From: Bacteroidales bacterium UBA6408
GTDB lineage: Bacteria; Bacteroidota; Bacteroidia; Bacteroidales; UBA932
DNA: 27,151 nt
Reading direction: 5' to 3'
Assembly: GCA_002439805.1 (NCBI GenBank)
Contig: DJPQ01000014.1
Span: 1-27,151 of the forward strand
The notes under the pieces: generated by a model
The model's database searches: none
What the model saw: only the letters and a program-made list of their open reading frames with translations
What the model was told of the DNA's origin: nothing
In this document: one piece after another, positions 1-8,290 of the stretch
Numbering within the stretch: the stretch's first letter is position 1
How the letters are laid out: the number at the start of each line of letters is the position of its first letter
Translations under genes and position numbers: made by a program

Positions 1-663
1 CTGGTGAAGGACGCCTCGAAGGAGACGGCTGAGAATACCGGATATTCGGTCACTTACGATGGAAAGAACTACGACATCCTCCGCAAGACGGTTGACGACG
101 GCACGGTGAACTACATAACCGGCTATACGACAGACGACAAGGACAACGACGGCTTCACCGGAGGCACGCGGGTCTATCTTCGTCCGAACGTGTCCGCCGG
201 TGCAGGCGTGCGTCAGACCTATCCTAAGTATCTGATGTCGAAATTTTCCTGGCAGGACGGTGACCCGATGCTGTCATCGCCGGTGATGATTCGCTGGGCC
301 GAGGTCATTCTGAACCGTGCGGAGGCCTATGCGCACAAGGGAAACGTTGATGCCGCCCTCAATGACGTGAATGTCATAAGGAACAGGGCCGGACTCACGG
401 GAGAGGCCGAGATGAAGGCCTCGAACATGGCGGCGAGGGGATATGAGGATGTACTGGATGTAGTGCTGGACGAGCGCCGTCTTGAACTCTGCTTCGAGGG
501 ATTCCGCGCCTTCGACCTCTACAGGAACGGGAAGAGCATCGACCGCCGCTATGCCGGGGTTCAGGACTGGGAAATCCTCGCTCCCGAACGGCTCGACAAG
601 GACTATCCTTATTGCATTCCTTACGATGAGGTGTCCGTGAGCGGGATTGCAAACAACAAGTAA
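1..663 (+). CDS. SusD/RagB-family outer-membrane lipoprotein, C-terminal part (5' end outside window)
   Basis: The reading frame is open from the first base, so the gene starts before the window; about 220 of the usual 500-600 residues are present. The visible part has the SusD C-terminal signature: an IRWAEVILNRAEAYA helix followed by a DVNVIRNRAGL segment (about residues 98-131), then LDERRLELCFEG and FRAFDLYRNG, and a typical last section ending near PYDEVSVSG. SusD proteins are surface lipoproteins that cap a SusC TonB-dependent transporter and deliver glycan oligomers to it. The SusC partner should lie just upstream, outside the window. A CBM9-like lipoprotein follows 46 bases later, as in a SusC-SusD-surface-binding-protein order. 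Family assignment is confident; the substrate is unknown. Confidence 0.93.
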   Translation: MVKDASKETAENTGYSVTYDGKNYDILRKTVDDGTVNYITGYTTDDKDNDGFTGGTRVYLRPNVSAGAGVRQTYPKYLMSKFSWQDGDPMLSSPVMIRWAEVILNRAEAYAHKGNVDAALNDVNVIRNRAGLTGEAEMKASNMAARGYEDVLDVVLDERRLELCFEGFRAFDLYRNGKSIDRRYAGVQDWEILAPERLDKDYPYCIPYDEVSVSGIANNK

Positions 664-709
664 CTTAAGCAACTTATTTTTCTCACATTTCTTAAAAACA
701 CAAACAATT

Positions 710-1474
710 ATGAAGAAAATCATGATGTTCGCGGCCATGGCGGCTGCGGTGATGGTAAGTTTCAACGCTTGCCAGAAGGACGATTCGAAAAAGCATCACG
801 ACGACGATGACGATGAGCCTACGTTCGTGAGCAAGATTAAGATTGACGGCGACTTCGCCGACTGGGACGCTCTTGACGCCGCCAAGGTGTCTGTGGCCGA
901 GTGCGCGGAGGGGACCAAGTACACCGCGCTCAAGAAGGTGAAGGTCTATGCCGACGAGGCGTATGTGAATGTCTATCTTGAGTTCGACGAGGCTCAGCTC
1001 AACAAGTCATATGTTCCTGTGCACCTCTATTTCAACTGTGACAACAGCGCTGCCACCGGCGGCTATGGCGACGAATTCCTTGACGCCGACACCGACATCG
1101 TTCTCGAGAATGCCATCATCTCGGAAAATGAGTATGTCTCCTTCGACCCGGCTCTCTTCAAGTGGTGGGGAGAAGTAGGCGGCACCGGCTGGATCTGGTC
1201 AGACCCGAGCACGGAACATAACGATAGCGACTACTGGGGAGCTGTTCTTACAAACGGTTCCGGCATCGCGACCGGAGCCGGCAAGGACGGAAAGTACGAG
1301 ATTCAGGTGACCCGCGAGATGATTCCGGGTGTGACTTTCGCGGACACTTTCACAATGGGCTTCGACATTCAGGCTGACTGGACGAGCGTCGGCGTGCTTC
1401 CTAATGCTCCGATGGACGAGCAGAACAACCCTAACGGCCTTGCCAAGAAGATTGTCGTTACGATAGATAAATAG
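710..1474 (+). CDS. Surface lipoprotein with CBM9-like module, SusE/F position
   Basis: A 254-residue lipoprotein. The chosen ATG gives MKKIMMFAAM, a hydrophobic stretch and a lipobox ending at Cys21; the in-frame extension upstream has no signal-peptide character. Directly after the cysteine come QKDD and a His/Asp-rich stretch (HHDDDDDE, about residues 29-36). Acidic residues there resemble the Bacteroidota lipoprotein export signal, so the protein is probably on the cell surface. The rest begins with IDGDFADWD (about 45-53), a CBM9/DOMON-like beta-sandwich signature, and continues with VNVYLEFDE and HLYFNCDN. It sits where SusE/SusF-type surface glycan-binding proteins are found, and resembles the C-terminal module of the lipoprotein at 14685-16169, including the shared (A/S)(I/V)G(Y/V)LP near the end. 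A strong terminator follows. Glycan binding is inferred. Confidence 0.8.
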   Translation: MKKIMMFAAMAAAVMVSFNACQKDDSKKHHDDDDDEPTFVSKIKIDGDFADWDALDAAKVSVAECAEGTKYTALKKVKVYADEAYVNVYLEFDEAQLNKSYVPVHLYFNCDNSAATGGYGDEFLDADTDIVLENAIISENEYVSFDPALFKWWGEVGGTGWIWSDPSTEHNDSDYWGAVLTNGSGIATGAGKDGKYEIQVTREMIPGVTFADTFTMGFDIQADWTSVGVLPNAPMDEQNNPNGLAKKIVVTIDK

Positions 1475-1489
1475 TGTTTTTGCCTTTGA

Positions 1490-1540
1490 GGCGGTGCGGG
1501 CTGTCCGGAATGGCCGTGATGCCCGCGCCGTCTTTCTTTA
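1490..1540 (+). terminator. Rho-independent terminator or attenuator
   Basis: The arms GGCGGTGCGGGC (1490-1501) and GCCCGCGCCGTC (1521-1532) pair over 12 positions with two G-U wobbles around a 19-nt loop, and are followed by TTTCTTT (1533-1539). It lies 15 bases after the stop of the CBM9-like lipoprotein and 21 bases before the GH109 gene. This would make the binding-protein genes more abundant than the enzyme genes downstream if some read-through occurs. I see no good promoter between the hairpin and 1562. Confidence 0.75.
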
Positions 1541-1561
1541 TTCAGTAATCAAGTAGTTGTC

Positions 1562-2947
1562 ATGAAGAACAAGTCACTTATCTTTTTCATTGCGTCGGCT
1601 ATGATATTTCTTGCCGGATGCTGCGGACCCGCCGAAAACTACAGGGAGGTCGATGGCGTGATCGTGTTTGACGAGCCTGCTCCGGCTGCCGGGCAGACCG
1701 ATATGCTCGGATATGCCGCAGAGCCTCTGGATACGGTCAGGGTGGGATTCATCGGTCTCGGAATGAGGGGACCGGATGCCGTCCGCCGGTTCACCTACAT
1801 AGACGGGGTCAGGATTGTCGCCCTCTGCGACCTTGAGCCTGAAAGGGTTGACAAGACGCAGGAGATTCTGTCCGAGAGGGGATTCCCTGCGGCTCAGTCA
1901 TATTCGGGAGAGGATGCATGGAAGCGACTCTGTGAAAGGGACGACATAAATCTCGTCTATATAGTCACCGACTGGCAGACTCATGTCGATATGGCTGTCT
2001 ATGCCATGGAGCACGGCAAGCACGTCGCGGTGGAAGTGCCGGCGGCGACCTCCGTGGCGGACTGCTGGCGGCTGGTGGACACGTCGGAACGGACGAGGAT
2101 GCACTGCATGATGCTTGAGAACTGCGTCTATGATTTCTTTGAAATCACGGCTCTGAACATGGCTCAGCAAGGGCTTTTCGGCGAGGTCATTCATGCGGAG
2201 GGCTCATATATCCATAATCTCGCCGAATATTGGGACGAGTATCATGACAACTGGCGACTTGAATTCGATCAGGCGCACGCGGGCGATGTATATGCAACCC
2301 ATGGGCTCGGGCCTGACTGTCAGGTGCTTGACATTCATCGAGGCGACAAGATGGACTACCTCGTATCCATGGACACCAAGTCTGTGGTGGGTTTGCGGAC
2401 CGCAGCGGAGAAGATGGGCTCGGACACTTTCGCCAACGGTGACCAGACCACCACTATGATAAGGACGGCGAACGGCAAGACGATACTCCTGCAGCACAAT
2501 GTCTATACCCCGCGTCCGTATGACAGGATGTATCAGATTGTAGGGACAAAGGGCTATGCGGAAAAGTATCCTTACCCCGGACTTGCCTTTGAAGAGGGAA
2601 GCCTGTCCGGAGCCTCATACGACAATCTGAATGCCCACAGCTTTGTTCCGCAGGATGTGTTCGACAGCCTTATGGAGGAATACAAGTCCCCGATAGTCAA
2701 GGATGTCGAGGAAACGGCGAAGAAGGTGGGCGGACACGGAGGAATGGATTTCATAATGGACTACAGGCTCGTGTGGTGTCTGAGGAACGGAAAGCCGCTT
2801 GATATGGATGTCTATGACGCCGCCGAGTGGTCCTGCATCGGCGAACTGACTGCGGCTTCAATAGAGAACGGCAGCAAGCCTGTCCGCGTGCCGGACTTCA
2901 CCAGAGGCCGCTGGCAGAAAATTGCCGGCTACCGCCATGCAAGATAA
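1562..2947 (+). CDS. GH109-type NAD-dependent glycosidase (Gfo/Idh/MocA fold), lipoprotein
   Basis: A 461-residue lipoprotein (lipobox LAGC, Cys20). After a linker the Rossmann domain starts with VRVGFIGLGMRGPDAV; GLGMRG (65-70) is the dinucleotide-binding loop. Further GH109-like marks are EVP (158-160), HCMMLENCVY (181-190), LFGEVIHAEGSYIH (205-218), GDVYATHGLGP (241-251), RGDKMDYLVSM (260-270) and near the end DAAEWSCI and VPDFTRG. Characterised GH109 enzymes use bound NAD to oxidise and re-reduce the sugar and cleave alpha-N-acetylgalactosaminides; other members act on other N-acetylhexosamines. The family and NAD use are well supported. The alpha-GalNAc substrate is a family-based inference. 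The lipobox predicts a periplasmic or surface location; there is no acidic cluster right after the cysteine. It is the first gene after the terminator and heads the enzyme cluster to 8262. Confidence 0.9.
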   Translation: MKNKSLIFFIASAMIFLAGCCGPAENYREVDGVIVFDEPAPAAGQTDMLGYAAEPLDTVRVGFIGLGMRGPDAVRRFTYIDGVRIVALCDLEPERVDKTQEILSERGFPAAQSYSGEDAWKRLCERDDINLVYIVTDWQTHVDMAVYAMEHGKHVAVEVPAATSVADCWRLVDTSERTRMHCMMLENCVYDFFEITALNMAQQGLFGEVIHAEGSYIHNLAEYWDEYHDNWRLEFDQAHAGDVYATHGLGPDCQVLDIHRGDKMDYLVSMDTKSVVGLRTAAEKMGSDTFANGDQTTTMIRTANGKTILLQHNVYTPRPYDRMYQIVGTKGYAEKYPYPGLAFEEGSLSGASYDNLNAHSFVPQDVFDSLMEEYKSPIVKDVEETAKKVGGHGGMDFIMDYRLVWCLRNGKPLDMDVYDAAEWSCIGELTAASIENGSKPVRVPDFTRGRWQKIAGYRHAR

Positions 2948-2972
2948 CATAGATACCGGACATTCACGCAAT

Positions 2973-4361
2973 ATGAATATTCTTTTCAGGGCGGCTGTAC
3001 TTGCCGCCTTAATGCTTGCCTCGTGCGCCGCCGCCCCGTCTGATGACCAGGATGCGGAATGGGCCTCGCTTCGCAGCCTCAGCTTCAAGGAGATGTCCAA
3101 AGGCGACATCCCCAACCCGGAGCGCGGCTTTCTCTCGCACATCGAGATTTTCAGCAACGGCTCCATGACACCGTTGTCTAACAGCGTGTTTGAAAGTTCC
3201 AGACTGCTCGGGCAGCGGCTCATATACACGATTTACTATATGCCGGACTTCATCGGCGGCCCCATCTCCGACAGTTTTCTTTCCCTCGTGGATACCAACA
3301 TGGGGAGAATCCGTGAGAACGGCTTCAAGTGCGTCCTGCGCTTTGCCTACAAGCGGAACTACACGGAGTTCGACCATCCTTGGGATGCCTCTCCGGAGGT
3401 CGTGAACGGGCATATAGACCAGCTCGCTCCGATTCTGAGGGCAAACAGCGACGTGATTTTCTGCCTTGAGGCGGGTTTCGTGGGGACGTTCGGGGAATGG
3501 TACTATACGGACAACTATGTCTATCAGCCCAAGACGGAGGCGGATTACGAACCGCGCCGTCAGCTTCTGAAAAAGCTCCTTCGCACAATGCCGGAAACCC
3601 GCCAGATTCTGGTCCGCTACCCGGCAGCCAAGACCGCCATTTACGGAATCACGGCTGCGGATTCGATTACCGTCGCGACGGCTCACGACGGCTCCGACAT
3701 CTCGCGTACCGGGCACCACAACGACTGCTTCGTCTCAAGCGCCAATGACGTCGGCACTTACGCGAACAATGTCGAGCGAAAGTATGTCTATGCGGAGTCG
3801 CGCTACACAATCTGGGGCGGCGAGACCTGTGCCCTCACTCCTTACTGCGAATGCAGCCTTACTCTGCCCAAATGTGAGGAGCATCACATGACATACCTTA
3901 ACCTGAACTACCACACGAGCGTAATCAGCCGCTGGCGAAGTCAGGGATGCTTCAGCGAAATCTCCCGTAGAATGGGCTACAGGCTTTCGCTTGAGACGGC
4001 GATGCTGTCAAAGAATCCGATGCCCGGGGAGAACATGAAGATAGTTCTGAAGATAAGGAACAGCGGCTATGCCGCCCCGATGAATCCCCGCGCAGTGGAG
4101 ATTGTGATTGTTGACTCGGACGGGACAAAGACGGTTCATCCTGTCGCGGATGCCGACCCTCGCTTCTGGTTCGAGAACACCACCTCCGTGGTGGAGACTG
4201 AAATGAGGCTTCCGGATTCGTTCGGGAATGGAAGCCGGCTCTATCTCAACCTCCCGGATCCGGAAAAGAGCCTTCACGACAACCCGGCATATTCAATCCG
4301 CCTTGCCAATGACGGCGTGTGGGAAGAGGCCTCCGGCTATAACCTCGTCTGCACTTTCTGA
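2973..4361 (+). CDS. DUF4874/DUF4832 lipoprotein, putative glycoside hydrolase (copy 1)
   Basis: A 462-residue protein starting at the ATG that gives MNILFRAAVL and a lipobox with Cys18 (LASC); an in-frame ATG 51 bases earlier would overlap the GH109 gene and bury the signal peptide. The N-terminal part carries IPNPERGF (46-53), typical of DUF4874. The DUF4832 part carries AGFVGTFGEWYY (167-178), GHHNDCF (247-253) and GGETC (282-286), and a C-terminal beta-sandwich region (about 340-462) ends with SIRLAND. The alternating strands and the Glu in GEW (E175) look like a TIM-barrel hydrolase, but no activity is established to my knowledge. Several cysteines cluster after GGETC (CALTPYCEC, then PKCEEHH). 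It is a paralog of the gene at 5168-6577; a thioredoxin-like lipoprotein gene lies between them. Domain call confident, enzyme role inferred. Confidence 0.85.
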   Translation: MNILFRAAVLAALMLASCAAAPSDDQDAEWASLRSLSFKEMSKGDIPNPERGFLSHIEIFSNGSMTPLSNSVFESSRLLGQRLIYTIYYMPDFIGGPISDSFLSLVDTNMGRIRENGFKCVLRFAYKRNYTEFDHPWDASPEVVNGHIDQLAPILRANSDVIFCLEAGFVGTFGEWYYTDNYVYQPKTEADYEPRRQLLKKLLRTMPETRQILVRYPAAKTAIYGITAADSITVATAHDGSDISRTGHHNDCFVSSANDVGTYANNVERKYVYAESRYTIWGGETCALTPYCECSLTLPKCEEHHMTYLNLNYHTSVISRWRSQGCFSEISRRMGYRLSLETAMLSKNPMPGENMKIVLKIRNSGYAAPMNPRAVEIVIVDSDGTKTVHPVADADPRFWFENTTSVVETEMRLPDSFGNGSRLYLNLPDPEKSLHDNPAYSIRLANDGVWEEASGYNLVCTF

Positions 4362-4367
4362 TTCGCC

Positions 4368-5162
4368 ATGACCCGTCGAAAACTGACTTCCTTCTTTTCT
4401 GTGGCGGCCGTCATGCTGACGATGCTCTGCCTCTCTTGCGTCGGGCCGGAACGCCGTCTTGAAACCTTCTGGAACGGTCATGACTTCGGTTCTCTGGACG
4501 GCTTCGATGACATCGGCTCTGCGGAGGACCGTTTCGGAGACTACATACGGCTGCTTGAGCGGGTTCGGCCGGAAGCGGCCGAAAAGTCTCTGCTTGCCTT
4601 CCTTGATTCCGCATCGCGCCGGAGTGTTGCCTACACCATCTGGGCAGGATGGCTCGAGGGTTGGCTTCATGCGGTGGATTCTCCCTGCCGTGACGACGGT
4701 CTTTATGCCTCCGCCCTGAAGAAGATAGTCTCGGACAATGTCATAGACCCCTATCTGATGGAGGGATTCCGACAGAGCCTTTCAGTGGTTGGCAATGCTT
4801 CCGTAGGGGCTCCGGCGCCGGATGTCTGTCTGAAAACGGCGGACGGAGCGGATTTCCGCATAGCGGATTTCGCGCCGGAAAGGGTGCTGGTCTGCCTGCT
4901 CGACGCAGGCTGCTCCTACTGCACCGCACTTCTCGAGAGAAGCGACAGGGACTGTCCCGAAGAGAATCTGACGCGGGTTGCCGTCTTTGTCAATGCGACG
5001 CCGGATGTGCTTGACGGTCTAAGAGACGCTTTGCCGCAAGGCTGGATTGCCTCATGGTGTCCCGGGCGCGAGATTGAGAGCGGAGAGGTGTTCGACCTCA
5101 CGATGATTCCGTCGCGGATTCTGGTCGGAAGCGACGCTCATATAGAGAAAACGTATTTTTAA
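4368..5162 (+). CDS. DUF5106 thioredoxin-like lipoprotein
   Basis: A 264-residue lipoprotein (LSC at 22-24). The N-terminal half resembles DUF5106: a FWNGHDF start, a mostly helical stretch with SVAYTIWAGWLEGWLHAVDSPCRDDGLY replaced here by its key parts FW (34-35) and SPCRDD (105-110), and a helix before VGAPAPDVCL. The C-terminal half (about 147-264) is an AhpC/TSA- or thioredoxin-like fold with a CSYC redox pair (182-185) and a candidate cis-proline in MIPSR near the end. The C-terminus stops soon after this, so the domain is short compared with usual thioredoxins. Such proteins reduce or exchange disulfides in the periplasm. It starts 6 bases after copy 1 of the DUF4832 gene and ends 5 bases before copy 2, so all three are surely co-transcribed. 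A role in maintaining the cysteine-rich DUF4832 proteins is inferred. Confidence 0.82.
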   Translation: MTRRKLTSFFSVAAVMLTMLCLSCVGPERRLETFWNGHDFGSLDGFDDIGSAEDRFGDYIRLLERVRPEAAEKSLLAFLDSASRRSVAYTIWAGWLEGWLHAVDSPCRDDGLYASALKKIVSDNVIDPYLMEGFRQSLSVVGNASVGAPAPDVCLKTADGADFRIADFAPERVLVCLLDAGCSYCTALLERSDRDCPEENLTRVAVFVNATPDVLDGLRDALPQGWIASWCPGREIESGEVFDLTMIPSRILVGSDAHIEKTYF

Positions 5163-5167
5163 TTTTT

Positions 5168-6577
5168 ATGAAGAGGAATATATACATACTGATTATTCTT
5201 GCCGCCGTCTTGCCGCCGGCTATGCTCTCGTGCACGAAGATTTCCGGAGAAGGGGAGGAACGTGGCGAGATTGTGAAATACAAGTCGAGTTCCGAGGATT
5301 TCTGCAATCCGGAACGCGGGTTCTACACCCAGTATTCCGTTAAGTTCGAGAACGGGAAGATTCCTTCTACGCTCACTTCCGAGGCTCTGCAGGTAAGCCG
5401 CGTTTCCAAGAGAACCCTGACACTTACGCTCTTCTATCTTACCGACTTTATGGAAGGCGACATCAGCGACGCCGCTCTTCAGGTCATTCGGCAGTGCCTT
5501 CAGGCACACAGGGACGCCGGGTTCAAGACGGTGCTCCGCTTTGCCTACAAGAACAACTACGGAAAGGGATATGAGCCTTATGACCCGGAAGTTGACATCG
5601 TGCTCCGTCATGTCGCGCAGCTCAAGCCGGTTTTCGCGGAATACGGTGACATAATCCTCGTCCTGCAGGCCGGCTTCGTCGGCTCCTGGGGTGAATGGTA
5701 CTACACGAGCCATTTCAATTTCAATCCCAAGACCTCGGAGCAGTTCGAACCGCGCCGGAGGCTTCTCCGGGCTCTTCTCGACGCGATGCCGGCTGACAGG
5801 CAGGTTGCTCTGCGCACTCCGGGCTATAAGACTGCCATCTTCGGCACGGCGCTCAAGGACTCCATCACGGCAGAAACTGCGTTCACGGCGTCGGACATCG
5901 CGCGCGTCGGAGGACACAATGACTGCTTCATCTCCGACGGAACGGATGTCGGAACCTACACGAGCGCGGCTGACCGCGAGCTGTGGGCGGCCGAGACGAA
6001 CTACACGCTCATGGGCGGGGAGACCTGTTCCGGAAGCGCGATGTTCTGCGACTGTGTTCCGGCCTACAAGGCTCTGGAGGCCTATCATTGGACTTATCAG
6101 AACAGAGGCTACCACAGCGGCACCTTCGCACTCTGGCAGAAGAACGGATGCCTTGACGACATTTCCAGGCGGCTCGGCTATCGTCTTGTCCTTGAACGTG
6201 CCGCCTTTGATTCCTCCCTCAAGGCCGGTTCGGACATGAATGTGGTCCTGACCGTGCGCAATGACGGCTTTGCGTCTCCGGTCAATCCTCGCGGGATGGA
6301 GTTCGTGCTTGTGGAGAAGTCCACGGGAGAAAAGACCGTGTTCCGCACTGAAATTGACCCGAGACACTGGAAAGGCGGAAGCACAACCAAAGTCAGGGCC
6401 GGTTTCTCCTTGCCTTCGGGACTCAGGAGCGGCGCGGAGTATTCCCTGTTCCTGAATCTCCCCGACGGCCGGGACAGTCTCCATGACGACCCTCGCTACA
6501 GCATAAGACTGGCCAACAGGGATGTCTGGGATGAAGATACAGGGTACAATCTTATATATGAATTCATCGCGCAATAA
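5168..6577 (+). CDS. DUF4874/DUF4832 lipoprotein, putative glycoside hydrolase (copy 2)
   Basis: A 469-residue lipoprotein (MLSC, Cys22), paralogous along its whole length to the gene at 2973-4361. Shared marks include CNPERGFY (46-53), KTVLRFAYKNNYG (120-132), AGFVGSWGEWYY (168-179, with E176 in GEW), GGHNDCF (248-254), GGETC (283-287), CDC (294-296) and the ending SIRLANRDVW. Differences are concentrated around the segment after GGETC, where copy 1 has more cysteines, suggesting related but different ligands. The residues just after the lipid-anchored cysteine include GEGEERGE, acidic enough to be compatible with surface export. It follows the thioredoxin-like gene by 5 bases and precedes the GH31 gene by 29. 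A TIM-barrel glycosidase is the likeliest role but unproven. Confidence 0.85.
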   Translation: MKRNIYILIILAAVLPPAMLSCTKISGEGEERGEIVKYKSSSEDFCNPERGFYTQYSVKFENGKIPSTLTSEALQVSRVSKRTLTLTLFYLTDFMEGDISDAALQVIRQCLQAHRDAGFKTVLRFAYKNNYGKGYEPYDPEVDIVLRHVAQLKPVFAEYGDIILVLQAGFVGSWGEWYYTSHFNFNPKTSEQFEPRRRLLRALLDAMPADRQVALRTPGYKTAIFGTALKDSITAETAFTASDIARVGGHNDCFISDGTDVGTYTSAADRELWAAETNYTLMGGETCSGSAMFCDCVPAYKALEAYHWTYQNRGYHSGTFALWQKNGCLDDISRRLGYRLVLERAAFDSSLKAGSDMNVVLTVRNDGFASPVNPRGMEFVLVEKSTGEKTVFRTEIDPRHWKGGSTTKVRAGFSLPSGLRSGAEYSLFLNLPDGRDSLHDDPRYSIRLANRDVWDEDTGYNLIYEFIAQ

Positions 6578-6606
6578 TATACACAATAATAGAACGGAGT
6601 GAATTT

Positions 6607-8262
6607 ATGATGAAGAGAATAATGATGTCATTTTGTCCTGCGGCGGCGTTTCGTGCCGTCTGTGCCGCAGCCGTCGCGGCGTGTGTGGCCCTGCTGTCCG
6701 GATGTTCCGGGAGCGGAGGGGAAGAGAGTATGTGCATCAGGCTTGAGGACGGGGAACATATATGGGGAGGTCTTGTGAAGGACGGTTCCCTGATGCCTTA
6801 TGAATCCGGTTTCAGCCGCTCGCTCACGACCAACAGGGAAAATCAGGGGCAGGGTCTGCTCGTCACGGACTGCGGGCGCTATGTCTGGAGCGACGGGCCG
6901 TTTACTTTTATGGTGTCGGAGGGTAAGCTGAGGATAAGTTCCGCCCGGTCGGGGATAAAGACCGGGATTGCGGGCGGGAGTCTTGCAGACGCCTGCCGTT
7001 TTGCCTCGGAGAATTTCTTTCCCGCCGACGGAAAGATGCCTCCGGCGGAGTTCTTCACCAGCCCCCAGTACAACACGTGGATTGAGCTGATGTATGACCA
7101 GAACCAGCAGGGCGTGCTCGACTACGCCCGCGGAATACTGGAGAATGGGCTTCCGGCAGGAATCATAATGATTGACGACACCTGGCAGGAGGACTACGGC
7201 AAATGGGACTTCAATCCCCGGAGGTTTCCCGACCCGAAGGCAATGGTGGAGAGCCTTCATGAAATGGGTTTCAAGGTCATGCTGTGGATATGTCCTTTCG
7301 TGAGCATGGACCAGTACCTGATATGCAGTGAGATAAACTCGTTCAAGGGATTCCTCCTCTCCGGGGAGGACGGCTCGCGTTCATGGGAGGAGGCGTCGCT
7401 GCCCTATCCGGTGCGTTGGTGGAACGGGACCTCTGCGGTGCTGGATTTCTCCAATGAAAGGAGCGTGGAATGGTTCCGGGGGAGGCTTGACTATCTCACT
7501 GAGACCTACGGCATAGACGGCTTCAAGTTCGACGCCGGCGACTACAACTTCTACCCGGCTGACGCATTCAGCAAGGGCGGGATTAACGGGAACGAGCAGT
7601 GCCGTCTCTTCGCAGAAATCGGTCTCTCGTATCCGTACAACGAGTACCGCGCGTGCTGGCAGATGGCGGGGAGGCCTCTCGTTCAGCGTCTGCATGACAA
7701 GGCGCACTCTTGGGATGACCTTCAGAAGCTTGTGCCCGAAATGCTTGCGGAAAACATCCTAGGCTATTCCTTCTCCTGTCCCGACATGGTTGGCGGAGGC
7801 AGCTTCTCCACTTTCCTTTCCGGCGATATAGACCGTGACCTGATTGTGCGCTCGGCCCAGTGCCATGCCCTCATGACCATGATGCAGTTCTCCCTTGCCC
7901 CGTGGCGGGTTCTCGACGGGGAGCACTATGCCGCAGTTCTCAAGGCTGTGGCGACGCGGGAGTCCCTGATGCCAGAAATTCTTGCCCTTGCCGGCAGGGC
8001 GGCTGAGACCGGCGAGCCGATAATGCGTCCGCTTGAATATGAGTTCCCTCATCAGGGGTATGCCGCCGTGCATGACCAGTTCATGCTCGGGGGCGGGATT
8101 ATGGTAGCTCCTGTTCTCACTCCCGGCTTCGTCCGCGAGGTCGTCTTCCCTCGTGGTCGCTGGACGGCCGACGACGGCAGCGTCTATGTTTCCGACGGCA
8201 CTCTCAAGGCAGAAATTGACGTGCCTCTTGACCGAATCCCGTATTTCCGTCTCCAAAAATAG
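6607..8262 (+). CDS. Glycoside hydrolase family 31 lipoprotein (alpha-glycosidase)
   Basis: A 551-residue lipoprotein (LLSGC, Cys33). After a short N-terminal beta domain (about 40-140, shorter than in many GH31 enzymes) comes the catalytic barrel: TWIELMYDQNQQG (157-169), IIMIDDTWQEDYG (186-198), GFKVMLWICPF (221-231), then GIDGFKFDAGD (302-312) with the expected nucleophile D309. HDKAHSW (363-369) aligns with the GDNxxxW acid/base region, giving D364 as the likely proton donor. GEPIMRPLEYEFP and FMLGGGIMVAPVL mark the C-terminal beta domains. GH31 enzymes cleave alpha-linked glucose, xylose, galactose and other sugars with retention. The FKFDAGD type is the one found in alpha-galactosidase-like members, but substrate cannot be decided here. 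It is the last gene of the enzyme cluster and converges on the ROK gene 28 bases away. Confidence 0.92.
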   Translation: MMKRIMMSFCPAAAFRAVCAAAVAACVALLSGCSGSGGEESMCIRLEDGEHIWGGLVKDGSLMPYESGFSRSLTTNRENQGQGLLVTDCGRYVWSDGPFTFMVSEGKLRISSARSGIKTGIAGGSLADACRFASENFFPADGKMPPAEFFTSPQYNTWIELMYDQNQQGVLDYARGILENGLPAGIIMIDDTWQEDYGKWDFNPRRFPDPKAMVESLHEMGFKVMLWICPFVSMDQYLICSEINSFKGFLLSGEDGSRSWEEASLPYPVRWWNGTSAVLDFSNERSVEWFRGRLDYLTETYGIDGFKFDAGDYNFYPADAFSKGGINGNEQCRLFAEIGLSYPYNEYRACWQMAGRPLVQRLHDKAHSWDDLQKLVPEMLAENILGYSFSCPDMVGGGSFSTFLSGDIDRDLIVRSAQCHALMTMMQFSLAPWRVLDGEHYAAVLKAVATRESLMPEILALAGRAAETGEPIMRPLEYEFPHQGYAAVHDQFMLGGGIMVAPVLTPGFVREVVFPRGRWTADDGSVYVSDGTLKAEIDVPLDRIPYFRLQK

Positions 8263-8290
8263 CCGTACGACGCACCCGACCGTCCCTCCC

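Noticed and set aside
5159..6586. Long open frame (about 475 codons) on the minus strand
   Set aside because: It mirrors the second DUF4832 gene; the plus-strand product has a lipobox and a paralog, while this frame has no recognisable signal or motif.
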